The position numbers and the translations under genes were made by a program. Source: Deltaproteobacteria bacterium (GTDB lineage: Bacteria; Myxococcota_A; Polyangia; Polyangiales; JADJMO01). From it: a stretch of DNA of 64,000 nucleotides. The stretch covers positions 124,001-188,000 of the forward strand of contig JANYDK010000147.1 of NCBI GenBank assembly GCA_025363655.1, read 5' to 3'. The number at the start of each line of letters is the position of its first letter. The first letter of the stretch is position 1. The notes beneath the pieces were generated by a model, which worked only from the letters and a program-made list of their open reading frames with translations, had not been told where the DNA came from and did no database searches. Positions 8,554 through 17,221 of the stretch are shown here, one piece after another.

Positions 8554-10366
8554 AGTCGGCTTCGATGCAACCGTCGTCACCGATCCTCGCGCGACCATCC
8601 GCGCGCCCCTCGACACCGATTCGCCGATGGCGCCGCTCGTGCCGATCGCATCGGCGGCCCTGACGCCGCTCCCCGCCTTCTCGCTCGAGACCGGTCTCCC
8701 GCACATCTCGGTCGATCTCCCGAGCACCTTCACCAGCGGCCAGGAGGCCGACGACAAGGCCCGCGGAGCGCGTCCCGAGCTCGAAATTCAAGGTCTTCTC
8801 GGTGAGGGCGGGATGGGACGCGTGTTCGTCGCGCGCCAGCGTTCGCTCGATCGCGAGGTCGCGATCAAGACGCTGCGCGATCGGGCGAGCCCCAACGATC
8901 GCCGCGCGCTCGTCGCCGAGGGCGCGGTCACCGGATACCTCGAGCATCCGTCGATCATCCCGGTGCACGCCCTCGGGGTGCACGCCGACGGCAGGCCGGT
9001 GTTGGTGATGAAGCGCGTCGACGGCGTCTCGTGGCACGACCTCCTCCGCGACTCGTCGCACCCGGCGTGGGAAGGCTGGGCCGGCACGCCGGGCGATCGT
9101 CTCCCGGGTCACCTCGAGATCTTGATGCACGTCTGCAACGCGGCTCACTACGCGCACAGCCGCGGCATCGTCCACCTCGACATCAAGCCGCAAAACGTGC
9201 TCATCGGGCGCTTCGGCGACGTCTACCTCGCCGACTTCGGCATCGCCCATCGCATCGTCGCCGCAGCCACCGCGCGCATCTGCGGCACGCCGGCGTACAT
9301 GGCGCCGGAGATGGCGACGGGGGACGAGGTCGACGCGCGCACCGACGTCTACCTGCTCGGCGCCACGCTCCACGAGGTGCTCACCGGCAAGTCGCGCCAC
9401 GTCGGCGATCACATCGCCGCCGTGATGTTCGACGCCGTCACCTCGCCTGCCTTCGCCTACGCCGCGACGGTCCCGACCGATCTGGCCGCGCTCGCCAACC
9501 GTTCGACCGCCAAAGATCGCGACGAGCGCCCGAAGACGGCAGCGCTCTTCCGCACCGCGCTCGCCGATCACCTCCGCCACAAGACGTCACGGGCACTCGT
9601 AAAATCAGCCACCGATCGCATCGCGAAGTTGCGTGCCCCGCTCGGAGGCGACGGTGGCGAGCGCGACGTTCACGACGCTCGAGACGAGAGTCGCGAGACA
9701 GAGCTCCTCCTCGCCGAAGCTCGTTTCGCCCTCGCCCAGGCCTTCGAGCAGTGGCCCGAGAACCCCGAGGCGAAGAAGGCGGAGGTCGCGCTCGAAGCTC
9801 ATCTCTCCGCCCGTCGTGCCCGCTCTGCCGAGCTCGAGAAGATCGCCCGCCTGCTCGATCCACGGGTCGCGGCGAGGCAGCGCATCTACGCCATCGGCGG
9901 CATGGCCATCGTCACCTCGGCGATGCTCGCCAACGCCCTCGGCCAGGGCCTCCGTCACATTCCCGAACCGCGCTGGCTCTTCCGCGCCTCGTTCTTGCCC
10001 TGCATCGTGGTCATCCCCCTCACCCTCGCCTTTCGTCGTCAGCTCTCGGCGAGCACCATCAACAAGCAAGCCGCCTTCCTCCTCTGGGCCGGCAGCTATT
10101 CAATCTGCATCTCGCGCGCGCTCGACTTGCGCGCCGGAACTGCCGGGCCCGCGATGCTCGTCCACGACTCGATGATCGCCGCCGCCCTCGCCGCCTTCGC
10201 CGCCGCGACCTTGCCGCGCTGGGTCTGGGCCTCGTTCGCCTTCTTCGTCACCTCCGCCGTCGTCGGCACCCTCGACCCGGCGCTGGCGCATGTCGCTTTC
10301 AACGTCGCCGTCGGAGGCGCCCTGATGCTCGGCGTACTGTTCGCACGGGAGAAGATGCGGAGTTAA
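8516..10366 (+). CDS. Membrane-anchored Ser/Thr protein kinase with unusual catalytic loop
   Basis: 616 residues from GTG 8516, overlapping the helicase gene by 38 bases. After an N-terminal tail of about 90 residues comes a Hanks-type kinase domain: Gly-loop LLGEGGMGRVF, Lys in VAIKTL, catalytic loop HLDIKPQN (about 218-225), DFGIA (about 240) and GTPAYMAPE. The catalytic Asp and Lys are kept, but the usual HRD is HLD, making it a non-RD kinase. Residues about 360-430 are Ala/Glu/Arg-rich and probably coiled. The last 180 residues hold several hydrophobic segments (VVIPLTLAF, AALAAFAAATLPRWVW, VAVGGALMLGVLF), a multi-pass module of unknown function. It ends in a four-base convergent overlap with rel. 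Confidence 0.88.
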   Translation: MDELETVVTRWREVGFDATVVTDPRATIRAPLDTDSPMAPLVPIASAALTPLPAFSLETGLPHISVDLPSTFTSGQEADDKARGARPELEIQGLLGEGGMGRVFVARQRSLDREVAIKTLRDRASPNDRRALVAEGAVTGYLEHPSIIPVHALGVHADGRPVLVMKRVDGVSWHDLLRDSSHPAWEGWAGTPGDRLPGHLEILMHVCNAAHYAHSRGIVHLDIKPQNVLIGRFGDVYLADFGIAHRIVAAATARICGTPAYMAPEMATGDEVDARTDVYLLGATLHEVLTGKSRHVGDHIAAVMFDAVTSPAFAYAATVPTDLAALANRSTAKDRDERPKTAALFRTALADHLRHKTSRALVKSATDRIAKLRAPLGGDGGERDVHDARDESRETELLLAEARFALAQAFEQWPENPEAKKAEVALEAHLSARRARSAELEKIARLLDPRVAARQRIYAIGGMAIVTSAMLANALGQGLRHIPEPRWLFRASFLPCIVVIPLTLAFRRQLSASTINKQAAFLLWAGSYSICISRALDLRAGTAGPAMLVHDSMIAAALAAFAAATLPRWVWASFAFFVTSAVVGTLDPALAHVAFNVAVGGALMLGVLFAREKMRS

Positions 10367-12537
10367 ACACGCTCGACGCTGACGACGCCCTGCACCTTGG
10401 TCAGGGCGCGCATCACGCCTTTGAGTTGGTTCACGTCGCCGATTTCGAAGGTGAACATGTTGACGGCGCGGCCTTCGAGGTCGGCGCGGCAGTTGGCTTC
10501 GGTGATGTTGACGTTGAGCCCGTGGAAGGTGCTGCCGACGTTGGCGAGGATGCCCGGACGGTTGGCGGTGACGACCTTGAGCTGCACCGGGCGGTTGATC
10601 TTCGCCTTGGCATCCCAACCGATTTCGACGCGGCGCTCGGGATCGCTCTCGAACGCCTTCGCACATCCGCGCCGGTGAACGGTGATGCCGCGACCGCGGG
10701 TGATGAAGCCGGTGATCTCGTCGCCCGGCAGCGGGTTGCAACACTTGGCGTAGCGGACGAGGATGTCGTCGATGCCGTTGAGGCGAATGCCTCCGCCGTC
10801 TTTCCCGGTGATTTTTCGAACGAAGCGCTCGATCGAGCCTTCGCGGATGGTCGGCATCGGGGTCGAGAATTTCCCGCTCTCGGTGCGCGGCGTGAGGACG
10901 TCGAGCACGTCTTGCGGGGTGGTCTTGCCGTAGCCGAGCGAGACGTAGAGCTCGTCGACGGTCTGCATCTTCATCGCCTCGATGAGCCGGCGCATCTCGG
11001 TGCCGCCCTTGACCATCTTCGAGAGACTGATGCCCTGCTTGTGGAGCTCGCGTTCGAGGAGCTCTTCGCCGAGCTTCTTGCTGCGATCGCGCTCTTCGGA
11101 GCGGATGTGATTTCTGATCTTGGATTTGGCGCGCGAAGTGACGACGAAATCGAGCCAGTCTTTGTTCGGCGCCTGGTTCGGGTTGGTGAGAATTTCGATC
11201 GAGTCGCCGTTGCGCAGCTTGTAGCGGAGGGGAACGATCGCCCCGTTCACGCGCGCGCCGACGCACTTGTCACCGACTTGCGTGTGCACCGCGTAGGCGA
11301 AGTCGACCGGCGTCGCGCCGCGCGGGAAGACGCGGACCTCGCCCTTGGGCGTGAAGACGTAGACCTCGTCTTGGAAGAGGTCGACCTTCACGCTCTCGAG
11401 GAACTCGGCCGGGTCTTTCAGATCTTTCTGGAACTCCATCAGCTGACGGAGCCACTGGAACTTCTTCGCCTCTTCCTCGGCCACGCCGCCGCCGGAGCCT
11501 TGATGACGCTCCTTGTATTTCCAGTGCGCGGCGATGCCTTGCTCGGCGACGCGGTGCATCTCGCGGGTGCGAATTTGAACTTCGATGCGCTCGTGGCCGG
11601 GGCCGATGACCGTCGTGTGGAGCGACTGGTACATGTTCGGCTTCGGCAGCGCGATGTAGTCCTTGAAGCGCCCCGGCACCGGCGTCCACTTGCTGTGGAT
11701 GACGCCGAGCGCGGCGTAACAATCGGCGACGCTCTCGACGAGCAGCCGGAAGGCGATGACGTCGTAGACCTGTTCGTACTCGCACTGCTGCGAGCGCATC
11801 TTCCGGTAGATCGACCAGAGATGCTTGGTGCGACCGGTGACCTCGACCGCGAAGCCGTGCTCGGCGAGGCGCGACTCGATCGCCTTCACCACCTCGGCGA
11901 TGTACGACGCCTGCTCGCTCTCGGACTTGGCGACCTTGGCGACGAGCGAGTGGTAACCCTCGGGCTCGAGCCAACGAAAGGCGAGATCTTCGAGCTCGCT
12001 CTTCATCCACGAGATGCCGAGACGGTTGGCGAGAGGAGCGTAAATCTCCAGGGTTTCGCGGGAGATACGCTCTTGCGCCTCCGGCTTCATGTGCTCCATC
12101 GTCCGCATGTTGTCGAGGCGGTCGCAGAGCTTGATGAGGAGAACGCGGATGTCCCGCGCCATCGCCACCACCATCTTGCGGAAGTTCTCGGCCTGCTTGT
12201 CCTCCTTCGATTGGAAGGTCAGGTTGCCGAGCTTGGTGACGCCGTCGACGAGCTGGGCAATCTCGCGCCCGAACTCCTTGCCGATGTCGTCGACCGTCGC
12301 GAGCGTGTCTTCCGCGACGTCGTGCAAGAGGCCCGCACAGACGCTGGCGGTGTCGAGCTTCAGCTCGGTGATGACCCCGGCCACCGACGTCGGGTGGATG
12401 AAGTACGGATCACCGCTCTTTCGCATCTGCCCTGCGTGGGCTTTGGCGCTGTAGTCCCAGGCTTTTTTGAGCAAATCGACGTCGGCCGACGGTTGGTACG
12501 ATCGGATTCTGGCGACGAGGTCATCGAGCTGGAGCAT
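10363..12537 (-). CDS. rel: Bifunctional (p)ppGpp synthetase/hydrolase
   Basis: 724 residues from ATG 12535-12537, the usual length for long RelA/SpoT homologues. The N-terminal HD hydrolase domain has the intact motif HDVAEDT (about 73-79). The synthetase domain shows YDVIAFRLL, VPGRFKDYIALPKPNMYQS and a following LHTTVIGP. A TGS domain follows (VYVFTPKGEV, FAYAVHTQVG), then a C-terminal ACT domain (VVTANRPGILANVGSTF). Because the HD metal-binding motif is intact, it probably makes and degrades the stringent-response alarmone. A longer upstream frame exists but lacks family similarity. The gene stands alone and divergent from the phosphoesterase lipoprotein gene, with about 185 bases between them. 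Confidence 0.95.
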   Translation of the reverse strand: MLQLDDLVARIRSYQPSADVDLLKKAWDYSAKAHAGQMRKSGDPYFIHPTSVAGVITELKLDTASVCAGLLHDVAEDTLATVDDIGKEFGREIAQLVDGVTKLGNLTFQSKEDKQAENFRKMVVAMARDIRVLLIKLCDRLDNMRTMEHMKPEAQERISRETLEIYAPLANRLGISWMKSELEDLAFRWLEPEGYHSLVAKVAKSESEQASYIAEVVKAIESRLAEHGFAVEVTGRTKHLWSIYRKMRSQQCEYEQVYDVIAFRLLVESVADCYAALGVIHSKWTPVPGRFKDYIALPKPNMYQSLHTTVIGPGHERIEVQIRTREMHRVAEQGIAAHWKYKERHQGSGGGVAEEEAKKFQWLRQLMEFQKDLKDPAEFLESVKVDLFQDEVYVFTPKGEVRVFPRGATPVDFAYAVHTQVGDKCVGARVNGAIVPLRYKLRNGDSIEILTNPNQAPNKDWLDFVVTSRAKSKIRNHIRSEERDRSKKLGEELLERELHKQGISLSKMVKGGTEMRRLIEAMKMQTVDELYVSLGYGKTTPQDVLDVLTPRTESGKFSTPMPTIREGSIERFVRKITGKDGGGIRLNGIDDILVRYAKCCNPLPGDEITGFITRGRGITVHRRGCAKAFESDPERRVEIGWDAKAKINRPVQLKVVTANRPGILANVGSTFHGLNVNITEANCRADLEGRAVNMFTFEIGDVNQLKGVMRALTKVQGVVSVERV

Positions 12538-12721
12538 CGCGAGGGACCCATGGATTGCAGCACGCGGGGCCGCATCATGCAATGTTGTGCGCGAAAACCT
12601 GCGGCAGCGCTCCCGCACAGCAGCAAATCTGGTGAAGGATTCGATGTCGTTCGACGACGTTCGGTGGCAAGACGCTGCGCGACCAGTCGCGAAGTCGCGC
12701 ACGAAATGACATGATGGGTGC

Positions 12722-14254
12722 TTGTCGTCACGGCGACAGAGAGCTGGGGGAGGGAGCCGTCGCCAACCACGCGCGTCGCTTCGTCACGCCGTCTTCCTCG
12801 CCCACGCCATCGCTCCGAGCTTGCTCCTCGTCGCATGTGGCGGCTCGACGGCTGAGGCCCTCGTCGTCGACGACAGCGGAATCGGCATCGACACCGCGCC
12901 CGACGCGACGATCGACACCGCGCCCGTCGACTCCGGCATCGACAGCACGCCCATCGACACCGCTGTCGACACCGCGCCCGACGTCTTCGTCTACGACGGC
13001 GCGCCCCCTCCCCCGCCGAGCTACGACGAGGGCGCGAAAGATCGCGCGGCGTGCAAGTTCGGGGCAGGCGACCTCACCACCAAGACGGTCGGCTCGAAGA
13101 TCGTCCACGGCGACGACCTACCCTTCAAGCACGTCATCGTCTTGATGCTCGAAAACCGCAGCTTCGACAACGTCTTCTCGACCTTGCCGAGCCTCGGCGT
13201 GAAGGACGTCGACGTCCCGCCGAGCGACGCGAGCAACCCCGATCCCTCGGCAGGCGGCGCCAAAGTCACGCGCTTCCACGAGACGCGCTCGTGCATCGTC
13301 GACGTGCCGCACGATTGGGATCCGGTGCACCTCCAATACGGCGATGGCAAGCTCGACGGCTTCGTCGCCAGCGCCAACCCCGGCGGCGCGCGCGCGATGG
13401 GCTACGAAGATTCGACCGACCTGCCCCTGCTCCACTTCCTCGCCCAGAATTACGCGATCAGCGATCGCCACTTCTCCGGCACGCTCGGCCCCACTTGGCC
13501 GAACCGCTTCTTCTTCTATGGCGCCACCGCCTACGGCCGCACCAAGACGCCCGACACGCCGCCGCTCGGCAAAAACCAGCTCATGAAGGAGATGGAAGCC
13601 CACGGTCGCGACTGGAAGATCTACCGCGACGGCATCACCTCGTTCGCGATCGTCTATGGGCCCTCCTACAACGGCTCGTCGATGAGCTCGTTCGACGACG
13701 ACGTGAAGAATGACAAGCTCCCTGCGCTCGTGCTCCTCGATCCGAGCTTCAGCGGCAGCGGCGAGAACGACATGCACCCGCCGAGCAACATCCAGCTCGG
13801 CGAGGCCTACGTCACCCACGTCCTCGACACCCTCGCGAGCAACGAAAAGGCCTGGAAATCGAGCGTCCTCTTCATCACCTTCGACGAGCACGGCGGCTTC
13901 TACGATCACGTGCCGCCTCCTGCCGCGTGCATCCCCGACGGCGACAAGCCGCCGAGCTACGCCTACGATCGGATGGGCTTTCGCGTGCCGATGATCGCGA
14001 TGGGTCCCTGGGTGAAGCCGAAGTACGTCAGCCACTTCGTCACCGACCACGCGAGCCTCGCCCGCTTCATCGAGAACCGCTTCGACCTCGAGGCGATGAC
14101 CGCGCGCGACGCCAACGCCTGGCCGATGCTCGATCTCTTCGACTTCGATCACGTCGCCTTCGACAAGCCGGTTCCGAGCTGGCCCCACGGGGCTCCGAGC
14201 GCCGCGAGTGTCGAGTGGTGCGCGAAGAACCCGGCCGGCACCGGAAGGCCCTGA
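12722..14254 (+). CDS. Phospholipase C / acid phosphatase-family lipoprotein
   Basis: 510 residues. A hydrophobic signal (HAIAPSLLLVAC) ends in a lipobox Cys, followed by a stalk of I/V-D-T/S repeats (DTAPDATIDTAPVDSGIDS) and a Pro run. The catalytic domain belongs to the phosphoesterase family PF04185 (phospholipase C, AcpA): HVIVLMLENRSFDN at the start, GPTWPNRFFFYGATA, and DEHGGFYDHVPPP near the end. These hold the expected metal and nucleophile region (ENRSFD) and the DEHGG motif. It probably cleaves phosphate esters or phospholipids outside the cytoplasm. The start is uncertain; TTG 12722 is the first in-frame candidate and has no strong ribosome-binding site. Confidence 0.85.
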   Translation: MSSRRQRAGGGSRRQPRASLRHAVFLAHAIAPSLLLVACGGSTAEALVVDDSGIGIDTAPDATIDTAPVDSGIDSTPIDTAVDTAPDVFVYDGAPPPPPSYDEGAKDRAACKFGAGDLTTKTVGSKIVHGDDLPFKHVIVLMLENRSFDNVFSTLPSLGVKDVDVPPSDASNPDPSAGGAKVTRFHETRSCIVDVPHDWDPVHLQYGDGKLDGFVASANPGGARAMGYEDSTDLPLLHFLAQNYAISDRHFSGTLGPTWPNRFFFYGATAYGRTKTPDTPPLGKNQLMKEMEAHGRDWKIYRDGITSFAIVYGPSYNGSSMSSFDDDVKNDKLPALVLLDPSFSGSGENDMHPPSNIQLGEAYVTHVLDTLASNEKAWKSSVLFITFDEHGGFYDHVPPPAACIPDGDKPPSYAYDRMGFRVPMIAMGPWVKPKYVSHFVTDHASLARFIENRFDLEAMTARDANAWPMLDLFDFDHVAFDKPVPSWPHGAPSAASVEWCAKNPAGTGRP

Positions 14255-14258
14255 AGTT

Positions 14259-15185
14259 CTAGCTCGCAGTGCCGCGAAAGCGCCACGGTGACTCGTCGTC
14301 GTTGCGTTCGCAGAAGTAGTGCACGCTCTCGACCTTCACGCCGTGCTTGCGATAGCACTCGTGGATCTGCTGCACGAGCGCGAAGAGCTGTGGCGGCGCA
14401 TCCCCGCTCTGATCGCCGACGTTCAACGTCACCTTGAAGGGTCCGACGGCGGTGAACGAGTAGACGTAGAACGAGTCTTCGTCGCGCGGCGCGAAGGGGG
14501 CGAGGGCAGCCCGTAGTTGACCTTCGAGCGCCTGCAGATCGGGGGGCACGTTCTTGCGCAGCGCCTCGATCTTCACCTCGCGATTCGCGTCGGACTTCTC
14601 CTTGCGCTTGGTCGCGAGGAGGAAGCCGAGCACCGAGATGGGCGCGACTTCGGCGCACCCGGCGATGAAGAGAACACTCCAGAGGTCGCTGCTGGTCGAG
14701 GCGCCGAGCTCGACGAGCGATGCCTTCTCGTCGATTTTCAGGCCCTCTTCCGCGAACTTGTCGATGACCGCCTTGGAGACGCCGTCGCCCGAGAGATCGC
14801 GGAGCACACCCTTGATGTCTCCACCCTCGCCGGCGCCTTCGCTCTCGCTCGTGAGAAGCAGCGTGATGCCCTTCTTCTTGTCGGACTTCTTGCCCGACTT
14901 CTCGGAGTCGGCGAATTCGACCGGATAGATGTAGTAGCGACTCTCTTCGGAGCCGTCTTTCAAGAGGATCCACGTCACCGAGTGCTTGGTGTCGACCGCG
15001 CCGCCGGTGATCGTCACGTTGTGCGACGAGGGCTTCTTCCCCTTCTGCAGATCACGCATCGAGATCGTCGCCGAGCCCAGGTCGAGCCCGTACATGAACT
15101 TCTTGTACTGAAAGCCGATCACCGCGGCAGGCAGCAAGAAGAGGCCGGCGACGGCGCCCCACAACGTCCAGTTCGGCTCCCCCAT
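14259..15185 (-). CDS. Uncharacterised two-helix membrane protein
   Basis: 308 residues, not recognised. A first hydrophobic helix at about 8-27 (LWGAVAGLFLLPAAVIGF) is followed by a beta-rich domain (GSATISMRDLQKGKK, SVTWILLKDGSEESRYYIYPV) containing a Lys-rich stretch. A second hydrophobic segment at about 165-190 (LWSVLFIAGCAEVAPISVL) precedes a charged region, and the last 70 residues look like a mixed alpha/beta domain (SFYVYSFTAVGPFKVTLNV). It lies 40 bases downstream of the TonB-like gene on the same strand and may be co-transcribed with it. No function is proposed. Confidence 0.7.
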   Translation of the reverse strand: MGEPNWTLWGAVAGLFLLPAAVIGFQYKKFMYGLDLGSATISMRDLQKGKKPSSHNVTITGGAVDTKHSVTWILLKDGSEESRYYIYPVEFADSEKSGKKSDKKKGITLLLTSESEGAGEGGDIKGVLRDLSGDGVSKAVIDKFAEEGLKIDEKASLVELGASTSSDLWSVLFIAGCAEVAPISVLGFLLATKRKEKSDANREVKIEALRKNVPPDLQALEGQLRAALAPFAPRDEDSFYVYSFTAVGPFKVTLNVGDQSGDAPPQLFALVQQIHECYRKHGVKVESVHYFCERNDDESPWRFRGTAS

Positions 15186-15225
15186 GGGCGGAGAGTAGCG
15201 GACCGCAGAACCGCGGCCCTTCCGA

Positions 15226-17013
15226 TCAGCCGTCGGTCTTGTTCGGGAGCATGCCGAATTTCTTCCCCTCTTCGGGGCCCGGCTTCATCGGCGGCTTCGG
15301 CACCGGCAGCGGCTCGGGAGCTTTCGGCGTCTCGCCCTCTTTGAGGACGTACGGATAGGCATTGATGTTGGAGCACCGCATGTCGTCGCGGTGGAACTCC
15401 CAGTGGAGATAGACGAGCCCATCGGGGCTGACGATTTGCGACGGCGCCTTGCCGAAAGGAGCAGCGCGATCGACCGCATCGAGCGCGGCGACGTCGAAGG
15501 CGGTGACGCCGGACGGCCGGACGATGCCGAGGTGATCGAGCGTGCCGTCGGGCTTCATCACGATCTCCATCCGCGTCACCAACGCCTTGTCGTTGAGCGG
15601 ATGCGTGGCCGGGAGATTGTCGAGGCTGTCGACGAACGAATCGGCGAAAATCGGGTGCAAACGCAGGTGAATTTGCGCCAAGTACGTCGCCCACGGAGCG
15701 GCCGCGGTGCCGAGGTTGGTCTGGTTGCCGGGCTTCACGCCGGGCGTGTAGTTCTCGATCGCCGAACGCCATCGCTCGAGCGACGAGCTCTTCCAAGCGC
15801 CGAGGTGCTTCGTCTTCTGCGTCTCGGACTCGACCTTCTTCAGCTTGTCGAGCTCGTCCATACCGACGACGGCCTTGAACGTCTTCTCGTTCACCGCCAG
15901 CTTGCCGATGCCGTTCGGACCGTTGCCGTCGAGGCCCGCGACCCACTTGCCACCGGGCGCCGCCTTCGGCTTCGGGAGCAAGTCGGGCGGAATGAACTTT
16001 TTGCCGTCGCCGATGCCGGCGATGGTGCTCGACGTCGCCGGCGCCGGGTTGGCCGACGACGCGGGATTGGCCACGCTCGGACCGCCGTTGGCGCCGGCGA
16101 TGATCTCGGGTGCACCTGGCTGCGGCGTCTTCACGCCCTTGCCGTCGGACTTCTCTTCGGGCGCGGCCACCTTCGGCGTCGGCGTCGGCGGCGCGGTCGT
16201 CTTGCCCGCGGCCTTGTCGTCGCCCTTCGCGGTGCCGCCCTTCTCGATGTCGACCGGCTTCGGGTTGGTCGCGGTGGCGACCTTCGGGCTCAGCGACGGC
16301 GCGACCTTCTCGCCCGGCCGATCGTCGTCTTGCGCGATCTTCGTCTTGTCGGCGTTGCCCGGTTTTTCGGCCGGTTTGCCGTTGCTCGTCCCTGGGGTCG
16401 GATCGGGATCGTTCTGCGTCGTCGACGTGATGGTCGCGTGCGTCTGATCTTTCGGATCGACCTTGTGGTTCTTCTCGGAGAGGTAGTCGGCCTCGGGGTT
16501 CGGCTCTTCCTCGTCCTTCTGATTTTGGATGACCGAGATCTTCTTCTCGACCGTCGGCTCGGGCGGCGGAGGCGGCGGAACCGGGACGATCTCGGTCGGT
16601 TTGACGTTGGTCGTCTCGTCCTTCTTCGGCAGCTCGGGGAGCTTCTTCGGCTCTTCCTTGGGAGGCGGCGCCTTCTTCTCGGGCTCCTTCGCCTTCTCTT
16701 GGTCTTTGTCCTTCTCTTTGTCCTTCTTCTTGTCGGGCTCGGGAGGATCGGTCGGCTCGGTGGGCGAGGCGCTCTCGACCGCAGCCGGCACCTCGAGCTC
16801 CTTCGCCAACGCCGGATCGGCTGAAGGATCGAAGACGAACATCTCCATCGGCGCGCGCTCGTCGACGATCGCTTCTTGCGCCGCCATGCGGAGCTTCTTT
16901 TTGCCCTCCTGCAGCGTCGCGATGTAATCGCTCTCTTCTCCGCCGATCCAATGCACGGCCCCTGCGGTGACGACCCACAGGAGAATCGGGACGGTGGCTT
17001 CCTTGAAACGCAT
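15226..17013 (-). CDS. TonB-family energy-transducer-like protein
   Basis: 595 residues. A single N-terminal membrane helix (ATVPILLWVVTAGAVHWI) is followed by roughly 350 residues of low-complexity Lys/Glu/Pro/Asp sequence (for example KKKDKEKDKDQEKAKEPEKK, then VPVPPPPPPEP). The C-terminal 150 residues form a TonB-like domain with TRMEIVMKPDGTLDHLGIV and DVAALDAVDRAAPFG, matching the family's typical V-x-x-SG...D-x-A-A/L...A pattern. It would span the periplasm and touch outer-membrane partners. No exbB or exbD gene is in the window. The low-complexity spacer is far longer than that of E. coli TonB, which is about 240 residues overall. Confidence 0.8.
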   Translation of the reverse strand: MRFKEATVPILLWVVTAGAVHWIGGEESDYIATLQEGKKKLRMAAQEAIVDERAPMEMFVFDPSADPALAKELEVPAAVESASPTEPTDPPEPDKKKDKEKDKDQEKAKEPEKKAPPPKEEPKKLPELPKKDETTNVKPTEIVPVPPPPPPEPTVEKKISVIQNQKDEEEPNPEADYLSEKNHKVDPKDQTHATITSTTQNDPDPTPGTSNGKPAEKPGNADKTKIAQDDDRPGEKVAPSLSPKVATATNPKPVDIEKGGTAKGDDKAAGKTTAPPTPTPKVAAPEEKSDGKGVKTPQPGAPEIIAGANGGPSVANPASSANPAPATSSTIAGIGDGKKFIPPDLLPKPKAAPGGKWVAGLDGNGPNGIGKLAVNEKTFKAVVGMDELDKLKKVESETQKTKHLGAWKSSSLERWRSAIENYTPGVKPGNQTNLGTAAAPWATYLAQIHLRLHPIFADSFVDSLDNLPATHPLNDKALVTRMEIVMKPDGTLDHLGIVRPSGVTAFDVAALDAVDRAAPFGKAPSQIVSPDGLVYLHWEFHRDDMRCSNINAYPYVLKEGETPKAPEPLPVPKPPMKPGPEEGKKFGMLPNKTDG

Positions 17014-17154
17014 GGAGGAGCGCCGACGGGGACTATCCGTTCAGGCTCCTCAACGGTAACGCCGGAGATCGGCCTCGGCAATTGACGAACGGCGAACGGG
17101 CCAGGCCCGGATTATTCCCGCAGGCTCGAATTCGAAATTTCGGTCGAAAGCCGC

Positions 17155-17196
17155 AAAAAATCGGCCCCGGCATACAGAGTGCGCCCCCCGGCGGCC
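17155..17196 (-). terminator. Intrinsic terminator after the FrzS-like gene
   Basis: On the minus strand, GGCCgCCGG (17188-17196) can pair with CCGGGGCC (17163-17170) with one bulged base, followed by TTTTTT (17155-17160). A second perfect inverted repeat, CGTGCGA/TCGCACG with a two-base loop, lies at 17200-17215, just past the stop codon of the gene ending at 17222. Confidence 0.6.
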
Positions 17197-17221
17197 GGAC
17201 GTGCGAGGTCGCACGAGGTGC

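Noticed and set aside
9031..12714. Very long open frame on the plus strand across the kinase and rel genes
   Set aside because: It reads Arg/Pro/Ala-rich sequence out of frame with the kinase and antisense to rel; such frames are common in G+C-rich DNA and show no family motif.
15119..16978. Arg/Gly-rich frame overlapping the TonB-like gene on the same strand
   Set aside because: It is another frame of the same DNA; the real frame has a membrane helix and a TonB C-terminal domain.
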